In this document: one piece after another, positions 24,395 to 34,649 of the stretch
Layout of the letters: every line of letters begins with the position of its first letter
How positions within the stretch are numbered: position 1 is the first letter of the stretch
The notes under the pieces: generated by a model
Seen by the model: the letters and a program-made list of their open reading frames with translations, nothing else
Told to the model about the DNA's origin: nothing
The model's database searches: none
Source: Sipunculus nudus
Lineage: Eukaryota; Annelida; Sipuncula; Golfingiida; Sipunculidae
NCBI GenBank assembly: GCA_026874595.1
Contig: CM049310.1
Location: forward strand, 77,741,056 to 77,805,055
DNA length: 64,000 nt
Direction: 5' to 3'
Translations under genes and position numbers: made by a program

Positions 24395-24858
24395 GATATG
24401 AATCTAACTGTAAGACTTGACTTACATCTTGAAAACACCCCAGCTATCACACAGCAGCACACGGTTAGAAAAATCAGGAAAATAACGATACACATTAAAG
24501 CATCCGTCGAGCCTCGCTTTGGTTTCATCTTCCGGGTCGTATCTTCACTTTCCTCAGGCTCTGTCAAAGGACCAATGTTGTCTGGAAGAACAATGGCCGA
24601 ATATGGCAAAACCTTGTTGAAGAGAGGCATTGAATACACAAGGTCCGTGGTTTGTGACTGTGATGTGGCTGGACCTGGTATATATTTAAATGAACTTAAC
24701 GCTGCCGTATCTGCAAGTGATCCCGTGGTTTTTAAAGTGTCCACGTCCCTGCTTCCCCCGGCAGCCCATGCATCCTTGTCATTCGGTTTGTCTTCATAGA
24801 TCAAATACTTTAACGTGCTCCTTTTCTGTCTCATAATGGACTTTGGTTTTGCGAATAC
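24379..24858 (-). CDS. Candidate terminal exon of an unrecognised membrane protein
   Basis: The minus-strand frame runs from a good acceptor (TCTTTTCCAG at 24859 upward) through 159 codons to a TAG. The first 100 or so residues are polar and Ser/Thr-rich (NDKDAWAAGGSRD, then KYIPGPATSQSQTTDLVYS). Next come an acidic-basic stretch (EPEESEDTTRKMKPKR), one strongly hydrophobic Cys-rich segment suited to span a membrane (ALMCIVIFLIFLTVCCCVIA), and a short basic tail. This is the layout of a single-pass protein with a short inner tail. The broken copy at 16640-17062 ends in TAA right after the shared VRF. Here a small TIR element sits at that point and supplies six new codons and the stop. Upstream exons are not identified, and I do not know the family. 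Confidence 0.5.
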   Translation of the reverse strand, partial: VFAKPKSIMRQKRSTLKYLIYEDKPNDKDAWAAGGSRDVDTLKTTGSLADTAALSSFKYIPGPATSQSQTTDLVYSMPLFNKVLPYSAIVLPDNIGPLTEPEESEDTTRKMKPKRGSTDALMCIVIFLIFLTVCCCVIAGVFSRCKSSLTVRFISRGRI

Positions 24859-25059
24859 CTGGAAAAGATAGAAGGCAGGTCTCGTGAGATTTATCAGTCA
24901 TCCACGAAGATGTTTTTATGATGCTTTATTGCTAAATATTATCTATATTGTAGCACACACACGTGAGTATTAGTTGTGTACATTGTGTATTAGTTGATTT
25001 TATATTATCCAGGACTGGTCGTTTTCCTTTATAATCTAACTAATATGTTGCATTTTACG

Positions 25060-25779
25060 TGATCGATCACAAACGATAACGTATGGACATGCAAATAAAG
25101 TCAATTTATCCAGTAAAGTATATTCTAACCCTGTTAAAGATACACGAAAGATAGGACACACCGTTGTAAACAGTATTAAACTTAACCTTGGGCAGCAAGC
25201 AAATGTCAATCATTAACCTGGTCGTTATCTTGACTTTTGAACGTATAGATATATAAAAGAATCGATAAATAATCGATCGTTTGTCTTATTTTCTTCAATC
25301 ATCGTGCATGGTTTTAACACAAAATAAAAAAATAAAAATAATAATTATATGTATACGTGTGTGTGTGTGAGTAAGGACATGTTTGGATTCCAAGAACTTT
25401 TTCAAATCTCAATTTCTTTAAATATGAGCTTAAATCTGTATGCACGGAAAGAAGCTTAACATAATATATTCAAACATGCAAATGACAGAATATCTATGTG
25501 ATAAACATCGATGTACTCATCAGTAAAAAGGGGGCATATTGGTCAACGAATTTCTATTATAGAAATCTGGGACCTATATCAAAGTTTACTATAGCACTCC
25601 CTGCAAAGGGTGTTGAGCACCCCCCCCCCCTCTCTTTCTCTTTCTAAGAACCTGTATCCGCCCCTGTACATGTTTTAATGATTTACAGGAATTACGCTGA
25701 CATGTATGGAATTTTTTGTTATAGATAATTTGATAGATAAGTAGAAAGCTGAATACGAGCCTCCGCCATGCATGTGTGT

Positions 25780-25810
<31 letters not shown>

Positions 25811-26390
25811 GGGGGGGGTTGGCTATAGTGGAAAGCTCCCAAAACCGTGTTTGCATTCACTTATTCGGCCCATATTCCCAGGTTCATTCGTGTTAAAGTG
25901 TCTATACATTTGTGAATATTCCTTTATGACGTTCCTGAGTCAGAATAATGCACCGGATCCACACAGAAATATAATCGACTTTTCATTGCCTCATTCCCGA
26001 AAATGTTATGAGATTCCGTTCGTGATTGCGTGAGTAATTGCTTGTACACACACACGAACGGGGATGAACGCATGTCCCCCCCCCCCCCCCCCCCCCCTTA
26101 GTTGAGGCAAAATGTAAAGTACAGTACTGGAGCAAGAAAAAAGTGAAGGAAAAAGTACCTTAACTAGCACCTTTGCGTGCTGATGCGACATATATCTTTA
26201 AACTATCTTTGGTATTGTTAACTTGCCAAAGTTACGACCGTTTATCTTCAGTACTAATTGTTTGTTCCAGTCTGAAATAAATAATGCAACTATTACTGAT
26301 ACAACATCATGTACACAGCTACACGTTGGATTGCCATGCTGTCAATAACTGACAAACTAATAGTGTATAAAAAAGTATATCCCTCGGTCC
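25060..26390. other. Right-arm private segment, no gene seen
   Basis: Not matched in the left arm. It holds simple-sequence tracts only: C runs near 25620, a (TG)n-G tract at 25772-25818 and a C run at 26076-26097. A GTATCCGCCCCTGTA-like end near 25652 resembles the TIR of the element at 24173-24394, so a decayed relative may be here. Confidence 0.5.
25772..25818. repeat. (TG)n followed by G homopolymer
   Basis: About 22 bp of TG dinucleotides running into about 25 G residues. Such tracts are frequent in this window (also 26076-26097 and 27869-27889) and can be sequencing-length errors. Confidence 0.9.
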
Positions 26391-28212
26391 ATGGAACATT
26401 ACCTGGTTGTTGTCTGGATGCAGTGGCCAAGTCCCGGTAGTCTCCATTTTTATGTATCTTCAGCGAAAACACAGTGGTTTAGTATTGACTGTATTGATTG
26501 CTGTCGTAAATGTTCCTGCTTAATCCATGGTATTTACACATTGTTTATTGACAGAGTATCGGTATTATTATAAGAACCGTGTTTTAAAGAGGGTACTCCT
26601 TCCTTCCTTCAGCTGGAACTCTGTGGTCTCTTATGCAAATAACATATCTCATGTGTAAATGGTGCCACTTATACGCTGATAACATATCTTAAACATGAAG
26701 CAGTGAATAAGCAGTCATCCATATACAGATCTCATGAATCTTTTGGTAGGAAAGTTCCAAGATTTTTTGATCCCGTACATGTTCATGCATATGTACATAT
26801 ATGTGTATTAAAAGCGACTGCTGTACCCTTGAATAATTCCGATGCCTGTGTCTGCAGCGTTCTAATACACCCAGGCCCTTCAGACAGGTTTAGGCGAATG
26901 TAGTAGGAATACATTAATGTACATTTGTATACGTGTGTTTAAGGTATAGCTGCAGACTGCTTGTATCTTTATGTGGTATTTACTGGGGAGAGAATTCGTG
27001 ACAGAACTGCTTGCGCCGGAGCAAATATGCGCGTGTACACACGCGATCTGCAATCAAACGGCGGGCAACAAAGGACGCCCAAAAAGGCATATGATTATAT
27101 ACGGTGGGTTATTGTACTCGAAGACCTGACATCTATGAGGTGTTTGATATGTGCTATTGAACCCATTTTATGCTCTGTGGATAACACATGCTGCCCAAAA
27201 AGCAGCTATTCATTATCCTGTCACACCTGTAACCTGAACAAGACGTCGACTGATCATTAACGCATGCTTGGTTGGTCCAAACAGAAGTCTCAGCTGAGGA
27301 ACTTACATTTTTTCTTCAGTTGTTTGCGCTTGTCATGTATATAAATGCGATTGTATTTAGTAAGCCTTATTTGGTATACGAAGGAATATAGTAATTACAT
27401 ATATTCTTTCCGTGAACCCTTTGTGCCAATAGAATAATTATAAATAAACCTTGTATGTTTTTGCACGATCTAGATCTACTATGAGATCTATTATGAGTGA
27501 ACCTGTGAATATAGCTCACATGATCATATACAATATAAAATCACATATTAAAAGGTACTCACTACCCACCAGAGCTCGGTATAAAAAGTGTCGTCAAATT
27601 ACTTAAACTATTGATATGGATTCTTCCCGTAAATCCAATCCCTCTGTTTGGCAACGTAAAGAAAGCAACATATATTATTAAACTAACCAATAAAATATAA
27701 TTAAATATATTTTTAATTTGAAAAAAAAAATAAAGAAAAATTTCTTCAAATTTTCCATCATCCCTGATGGCATCGCATAGCAATGTCCGTTAAAGCCGTT
27801 TGATGTGATGATTAAATCTAGATATCTTTTTTGCACCCACCAGGGGAGGATAAATGGTTTTAGAAAATGGGGGGGGGGGGGGGGGGGGGCACAGGGCACA
27901 GGGAAAAAAGTGTGACGGGAGTGCTAGTAGTCATTCTGCAATACTAGCGTACGCAGAATTACAGAGAAGAAGGTTACAGAGACACAAAATTCGGCTATGC
28001 TTTTCGGTATTCAGTGTATAATATTCTATTTTTCCAAGATTTGTCGGTCGCAAAAGAGGGAGCACGTGCCCACTCCGCCCCCTCTAAATCCGCCCGTGCA
28101 ACAAAAACCCCGAATGCGCCCTGGTCAGGGCGTAATCATATGAAGGTCGATCAATTTCTAAAGGCATCATCTAAAGTTCTTGAATGTATGTAATCACATG
28201 CTCTTTTTTCGT

Positions 28213-28387
28213 TTAAGTCCCTGACCAAACAGCTGTTAGCAAACATAAAGCTGGGTTACTATTGCTTCCTGTACTCCTATACATTCCAGGTCCGGCGAGA
28301 TCACATTCCTCAACAATCACGAGAGAGCTCGATTTATTTGAAATTATGTAAGACACAAGGTCTTCAGGCCTAATGCGAACCTGTGAA
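28213..28387 (-). other. Weak exon-like segment in right arm
   Basis: After a ATTTCACAG acceptor-like site the minus strand is open for about 55 codons (VRIRPEDLVSYI, then VVEECDLAGPGMYRSTGS) to a stop. The left-arm counterpart at 12060-12190 has kept some DNA similarity but not the frame. No family recognised. It could be an exon of the gene ending at 24379, or chance. Confidence 0.2.
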
Positions 28388-28499
28388 ATGGGATACACAT
28401 TTGTGTATAATGATTCCCTGATAACTTGCTTTCCAATTATTTGAAAAGTGTTTGATTACTTTTCATGTACATGTGTGACAAGTACATGTGCAAAGCTAA

Positions 28500-28985
28500 T
28501 ACCAAACATTTTGAACCAGAGTACAAGCAGCAATTACACAAACGTCTCTCTTGAAATACTGGCATGCAAGTACACAACGCAAAATGATTGTAGGTGGCGT
28601 AACCTTTATTGTGTATGAGAAAGCCGCTGAAGATGTATGGACATGCAACATTTCATAAAGATACGTCAAGCACTCTTTAGCTATGTGCACAGATGCATGC
28701 AACCCAAAAACAAATGTAGGTGGCCCATAAGTCTTGTACACGACAAAACTATTCGATATTTATGGACATGTAAATCCCTGAACAGCACAGTCGTACTCTT
28801 GTTAGTCCGGGTCTGTGCAGTTTGGGACATACACTGTACAAAAAGTATTGTAGGTGGTTCCCCCGGCATTGGATATGAAGACGCTATCCGAAATGTATAG
28901 TTATGCACAATTTCAGGCTGATATATCAAATTCCTCCTGAAAAAAAAAAACAGGGGAAAACACCGCACAAAAAGCGTTGTAGGTG
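28500..28985 (+). repeat. Short tandem array, GTAGGTGG-type units
   Basis: Four units of about 124-135 bp, each with a GTAGGTGG/GTAGGTGA landmark (28590, 28714, 28849 and 28977), followed about 40 bp later by ATGGACATG-like words. They resemble, in diverged form, the GGTGGCGCCACC units at 62.9-64.0 kb. Confidence 0.6.
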
Positions 28986-30165
28986 ACGATCCCAGTCTTG
29001 TGGTACCAGACAGCCGGCCATCGTCTGCGACTGCCTACGATTGGGGATCGGCGACTTATAGCAGACTCATGGTCAGGGAGTGTCCCGTGATTCTGAAAAT
29101 GTATAAAATGAACAAGATGGTGTCTGCACATGTACTGAACTTCGAAAATAAACGGAGGTAGAAGATGGCATTATATTAAATAGAGATTTTCAAACGTATT
29201 CCCAGTCATATATGTTGGCCATGAATGAACTAATCCTTATTCAGCCATAGAAATACTGATAATTCGTATACACTATAACAGCATCTATCACTATCAGCCA
29301 GTAGCTCGCCTATTTATATTCAAATGTTCATACTTAACTGGTCATATTCTGGCAGGAAGGAGATAGTTGGTCAGACGAAGTTGGTCAGTAATTAGTTGGA
29401 TCGTCCCTTTTGTCTGATGACCAAAGGAAAAGAAGATGAGTGATGTTGTAGCTGCTTATTTATTCTGGGAGAAAATTGGGCTTGGGCAACATGCACTCGC
29501 ACAATTTAAAGAGATAAAACAACACTGTTTTGCTGGAATAAATTTTAGAGCCTAAACCTTCATATTATCAGGACTGCATATTATTATTTTAACTCATAAA
29601 TGGAACAGAAAGATACTTACTAGGCTAGGTAGAAAGACTGCTCTTTATAAGTGGGTAGCTCTTTACCTGGGTAGCCGACATTGTCGTAAAACCAACCCCA
29701 AGGTGAAAAAGAAGCCATACCCTTGCCTGCCACAGAGGGCACGCAAAAGGATCCACTGCTCGATGGAAAGAGAGGGAATTTATGAGTTATTCCCAGTTGT
29801 ATACAGGCTACAGAATTATAATTTTATAACGGGTATATCGCCCATACTCAATGTGTTTACGGTTTCTAGGCCATTTTAGTGCTGAAAACGAGTGCCTGTG
29901 ACCCAAGGCATCGAAATATCTAACGTTTCTATACAAGTTCTGATTTTACATTAGATATAGGTGGTATAGATAATGTGCTATTGAAAGAGCGTATTGGTCT
30001 ATATATTCCGGCGCAAGTCGCATCGCAAGCATCGCCCATACAACCGCGGATGTTTGCAACGGTCACAGGAATCGCAAGTTTTCTTACATGCCTGAAACCT
30101 TGCTATCGCCCGCTCACGGGGGTATCGCATGCGATTATAACCGGCGGTCAGGGGTAGATCCCTTA

Positions 30166-31601
30166 GGCCCGTATGCACAGTCGAAGTTTAGTTAGACCTG
30201 GTTCATTGTTAAACCTGGTTTGGTTAAACTCAGTTTATCATTGACTGTAGAGTTAAACTCCTCGTATTTAGTCAGTAATGAACCAAGCCAGGAGGCTATG
30301 CAACACACGATAAATAAAAACAAGTGACCCATGGGTCATGAAGCTCAGCCAACTGACATGTTGACAATATGTCCGTGCACAGGCAAATAATTCAGATAAT
30401 GTGGGTGCCATCATCATTCATGCATATTAGCTTAAGTTCATTAAGCCCGTATGCACACCAAATCTGATGACAATCCATCCAGCCATTACTTAGGAATCTG
30501 CCAATCTGACATGGGTAAAAGAGACAAATTCAGGATTCCAAGGAAACTTTTTATGGACCACCCTGGATGTCAAGTCCAGATCCAGTGGTTTGTGCACTGT
30601 TTACAGACAACCACATCTTTTAAGGTATCAAAATAGAGAAAAATTCGAAAAAAAATACAGGTTGCGCCACCAGTCTGCAGAAACTGATGAAACGATCCAT
30701 TATCAATCTCCATGCAAAGAATCATGGTGGTCGATGCAATAGTTGTTCAGATACTTGAGCTTTTGTATCAAATTTTCCATTATTCTGGGGAATACTTTAG
30801 AGCCCCATAGCATGAAGGATATGGGTTACATGGACCTAATTACAGGTTTCCAAGGCGGCTTTTCATGGGCCTCCCTGCATGTCAAGATAGAAGCTTCTAG
30901 GCCCAGTTGTTACGATTTGTGCCCTGTTAACAGATGACCGCATCTTTCAAGGTCTCAAAAATACCAAAAAAAAAAAAAAATTGTAAAAATCGAAGAAAAA
31001 AAATACAGGTGGCGCCACCTGTCTGCAGAAACTTATGAAACACTCCATGATCAATATCCATGAAAAGAATCATGGTGATCAATGCATTAGTTGTTTGGAT
31101 ACTTGAGCTTTGTATCAATTTTTCATTATTCTAGGGGCCGGGGGGGGGGGTACTTCGGAGCCCCATAGCTAACAAGTTATGGGTTCATAACAGGGACCAA
31201 GGTTTCCAAGGAGATTTTTAATGCACCTCCCTGGATGTCAAGTTAGAAGATTCTAGGTCCAGCGGTTACGATTTGTGCCTGGTTAACGGACGGACAAACA
31301 GATGGACGATGGACAAAGAGTGATCGCAATAGCTCAGATGACTTTTAGTCAGTTGAGCTAAAAACACCATGGCCAAAAGGATTTAATAGTAGAAGTTTTA
31401 AAAAGTTGTTGAAGCTGTTTTATTGCTGGACATCCTCATAAACCAGCCCTTTAACCTACTCATAGGAGATTTATCTTTTTGGGATAAAACTGGATAGTTT
31501 AATCTTGGTTTAAAGATAAACCTCCTTTTGGCATATCACCAAATTTTTAAACCTACCTTTAAACCTGGTTTTAGGTTAAACCATTTTTGTGCATACGGGC
31601 C
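30166..31601. mobile_element. PIF/Harbinger-like MITE carrying a nested element
   Basis: Perfect 14-bp terminal inverted repeats GGCCCGTATGCACA, with TTA on both sides (30163-30165 and 31602-31604), matching the TWA target duplication of PIF/Harbinger. Near both ends are repeated TTTAACCTGGTT-like words. No transposase is encoded. A constant-end element (30320-31363) has inserted inside, leaving only about 155 bp and 240 bp of Harbinger flank, so the host element was originally about 0.4 kb. Confidence 0.82.
30320..31363 (+). mobile_element. Constant-end element, GGCGCCACC-type interior
   Basis: It starts ACAAGTGACCCATGGGTCA with GCTCAGCCAACTGAC just inside, and ends with the hairpin at 31330-31360 (TAGCTCAG...TTGAGCTA) plus AAAA. 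The interior has two about 350-bp units, each with a GCGCCACC(A/T)GTCTGCAGAAACT landmark (30664 and 31010), and a short GGACGGAC tract before the hairpin. Being nested in a MITE, both its ends are defined independently. Confidence 0.8.
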
Positions 31602-31656
31602 TTATTGTTTTAGGAGTATCGCATCGCAGCAAGATCGCCAGTTGGCGGCGGGCTTA

Positions 31657-32068
31657 AAAGCGCAAGGATCCTGCGACTGTCCATATATTCTGATGTCAAT
31701 CGCTGCTTCACGGGTCTTACGCAATACGACTTGAGAATATCGCTGCCGACTGGTTTAGACGGATAGATACTGTGATAGTGTTTACAAGTTATTTCTGTAG
31801 TTCAACGATGATTAGGTCCTTCAATGCCAACATATATAAATATGATTAGGGCATGTGTTTGAAAATCACTATTTATGTCAATGCCATTTTCTAACTTCCT
31901 TTATTCTTGAGGTCCAGTTCTGGTGCGGACACGGTCTTGTTCGGGTTATCAACTCGCGGGAAACTCCGTGATCTTGAGTTTGCGACCCCAGTCGCAAGCA
32001 GTCGAAGACGATCATAGACTGTCTGTGACTAGTCGCAGATAAAATTTGCAACAAAACGCCTGGCCGAC
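31657..32068 (-). mobile_element. Family B element copy, inverted
   Basis: Reverse complement of the head of the 11011-11734 element: GCGACTAGTCACAGACAG, then the GCGACTGG core and the AAACTCCGTGATC block. It pairs with the 11-kb copy in the large inverted duplication. The low-coordinate end shows GCGAT/TCGCA words. Confidence 0.55.
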
Positions 32069-32299
32069 AAACTCAAAAAGTCCGTTAACCACAGTACACA
32101 GAGTAGTCCCTTGTTTACACTTGTCCTGCGCACATGACAAGCGAGACATCTGTATGTTGCAGTGCCCAGCTAACCGTTTGTTCGCAGTGTTCACATAACA
32201 ATCATTCTATTTTTAGATACACGAACTCCGGCCACAGACGGTTCTTCCCTGGCTTACTGGTTTAACTCTCAAGGCACAGTTCACGCAGCACTCACTATT

Positions 32300-32695
32300 T
32301 AGCGCACAGACTTAGAGTCAATGTCTTTCACAGCTGTTATCTCCTGGAGTCATCCTGTTCTAGGTAACCGAATATGCTTCCATACAGCGATATCCAGTAT
32401 CTCCACAGTAACGAGTTTAAATCATGTCCTCGGTCTGTTCCTGGAAGCGCTCACAACAGGTGTAAATTCCTCAGGTTACCAGTCGGTCGGCAATAATGCG
32501 ATACTCGCTCTGAAGTCTGTTACAGAAAAATCACCGTGGCCTTCCTCTGACACTGACATTCTACGCTTATGGACATCTATCAATTGTTTTACCTCTGATA
32601 CATGCAGACCTACCCCTGGACTGCAGACATCGTCAGGCTTACAAGAATTTGTGAGTTGATTGGCACTTGAAATGAATTTTGTTTAAATCACCTCT
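32300..32695 (-). pseudogene. Decayed coding remnant, unknown
   Basis: One minus-strand frame stays protein-like over about 130 codons but holds three in-frame stops. Readable pieces include VSEVKQLIDVHKRRMSVSEE, GDFSVTDFRASIALLP and LVTVEILDIAVWKHIRLP. The plus strand of the same DNA is open for 112 codons (32321-32659) and ends at a donor-like GTGAGT, but its composition (Ser/Thr-rich, few charges) is less convincing. I recognise no family; a captured gene fragment or transposon remnant are both possible. Confidence 0.3.
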
Positions 32696-32699
32696 TAAA

Positions 32700-34205
32700 T
32701 ACGCTTGTTGTTGTTACAAATCTTGACCGTCTTCTGGCCAATCACCACTTCTTATTTTGCCGATTGCCAATTATTAATTAATATGGACACGCCTCCAGAG
32801 ACAAAACCATGAGAAAACCAAACTAAACAGGTGCATACCCTTTGAAGACTACAACAAACCGTCGTTACTTAAAGACTGCCAAACAGAGACAGCTCGCATA
32901 AAAGTAAATTGACTGAAATTAACTTCAAACAAGACACGTGTGATCTCTAACCAAAATTCTCACGCTAATATCTAAACAATATACATAAAAATGTATAGTA
33001 AATTATCAAAACAATTATCTTGTCATACTCCCTCCTACAACATGCAATACAATAACAAGGTCAAAATCCTCTGGTAAGGACTTTGAACTTTAACAAGCCA
33101 AGAATGTAAAACCCTATTATATCGGATATAATATATACTTCTTTAAAGACCTAATTATGTAAAATTAAGGTTGTGGTTTTATTTTATACTATTTATAAAC
33201 AAACATATAATACAGCATGTATTATATGGTAGATGGCAGTGTTGCAATTAATCTTCCAGGATGGGGGGAACCCACAGACACACACACATCTACACACACT
33301 TTTTAGTGTCTGTACGACACATTTCAAATATATTAGCGTCTGTATAACACATTTCAGATTTATTACAATTAAGTATATGGTTTTAGAAAATAAGGTACTG
33401 GTAATATGTTTCCATTACAATTTAATTCTAAATCAGGTTTAGATATAATATTTCATAGTCAACACATGAATGGAACAAAAGTCTATATACATCTATTTAT
33501 TAATATTTTTTATCATATGCAATATATAAATATTATTCTATAAATATTGGGGGGATGATTACATGGACCACCCCCCACCCCCCTTGACAAATAGTGGGGG
33601 TAGTATATACCCCCATCCTCCCCCCTCTATATTGACGCTCCTGGTAGAATCTGTAGAATCTGTTATGTGGATGCTGTATTTACATGAAACTGGGTAAAAT
33701 ACTGCTTAATCTCTATTGCCTTGCAGATGAACATTTGACACTTTACTAGCATATGTGGTTTTTAATACGTGTACACTTAGTTAATGCATGACATGACAAT
33801 GGGTTTACCTAAAACTGAGGTGTAGTTAGTTCTCAAATGAAGAAAAATAAACTGTACACTGCTGAATTCATAACAAAATTTATTTCACCATTTTTAGTTC
33901 TTTAATTTTACCATAAAAAGTATCAGCCCTGGCTGATCTGAATAATGACCTATAAATGACCCTTATTTCAAGAATAAGATGTATCAAGTGTCAAGCATGG
34001 TGTGTCCCTTTGTAATTTTATTCAATTATAGGTCCTCAAACAGAAAAGGGATGGAAATTAAAGGTTTAGTTCCCACAAAGGTGACAAACTGTTATGTCAC
34101 ATAATACATGCTTTTCAGTTCATATGGCCTGTTCCCACTCGAAGATATTCAAATGACCTTGATCTGAGCATATGCTAATACGGTCCACATATATGCACAT
34201 AATAG
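32700..34205. other. Region downstream of GTF2H4, no gene seen
   Basis: AT-rich with a short C/G-rich island near 33570-33625. Parts match the left arm at 9230-9640 and 10820-10865 in inverse order. No open segment with splice context. Confidence 0.55.
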
Positions 34206-34208
34206 CCA

Positions 34209-34214
34209 TTTATT
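34209..34214 (-). terminator. Candidate poly(A) signal of GTF2H4
   Basis: AATAAA on the minus strand about 316 nt past the stop codon, the first canonical hexamer I see after it. Transcript evidence would be needed to be sure that it is used. Confidence 0.45.
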
Positions 34215-34529
34215 AGTCTGGTTTAACTACCACCACTTCCAGTTTGATAAAGGGCACTAATTTTCTTGATATGAACATGATGTGCATTTTATGCTAAAGC
34301 AATGACCAGGTCTTCCAGATTTATATGGGAAAATGTGAAAGTCAGGGCTGTATCTTATCTCTGCTACAGATGATGTTTTTTGTAAATGCTGGGAAAAAGT
34401 CTCCAGTGGAAACACACTGTTATCATGTGTTCTGTTCTGGTTTCTGTCTGATCTCTGCAGGCAGTAGTAGACTGGCAGTGCTGTTCTCGCTTGGTATATC
34501 ACAGTTATATGGTTAAGTGTAGGCCACTG

Positions 34530-34649
34530 CTAGGATGATGCATTATTGTGCCGCTGTCTCTTCCAGAACCGTTTGACCTCATCGTGACCTCCTCGTGTGA
34601 CTATCATTACTCTCCTGGATGGGTTGTCCCATGTCAGTACACCAAGATC
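34530..34649 (-). CDS. GTF2H4: GTF2H4 terminal exon
   Basis: 39 codons and TAG. It encodes [20 protein letters not shown] and EVKRFWKRQ, the extreme C-terminus that forms the p52-p8 interface, with a slightly longer polar tail than in vertebrates. Acceptor ATTACAG. A dead copy is at 8971-9096. Confidence 0.96.
   Translation of the reverse strand, partial: DLGVLTWDNPSRRVMIVTRGGHDEVKRFWKRQRHNNASS

Larger units (their letters stand above)
28985..31656 (+). mobile_element. Family B element copy, interrupted
   Basis: 28990-29420 matches 11040-11450 in direct orientation (CGACTG-rich head, then the ATAAACGGAGGTAGAAGATGG block). 29990-30160 and 31605-31656 carry the TCGCA/GCGAT-rich tail, ending GCCAGTTGGCGGCGGGCTT, the family's right TIR. 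The Harbinger-like insertion at 30166-31601 splits the tail. The middle (29430-29990) is not matched in the 11-kb copy. Exact limits are uncertain. Confidence 0.5.

Noticed and set aside
24398-24799. 133-codon plus-strand open frame
   Set aside because: It is antisense to the better supported minus-strand exon at 24379-24858, which has a conserved acceptor, a shared stop with the other arm and a membrane segment.
25772-26097. Long G and C runs as possible quadruplex or i-motif regulators
   Set aside because: Single homopolymers without spaced G-tracts; their lengths are also the least reliable part of any assembly.
30443-30460. Second AAGCCCGTATGCACAC word inside the Harbinger-like element, suggesting another TIR
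   Set aside because: No matching inverted partner or TTA pair at a sensible distance; probably chance similarity, or sequence carried in with the nested element.
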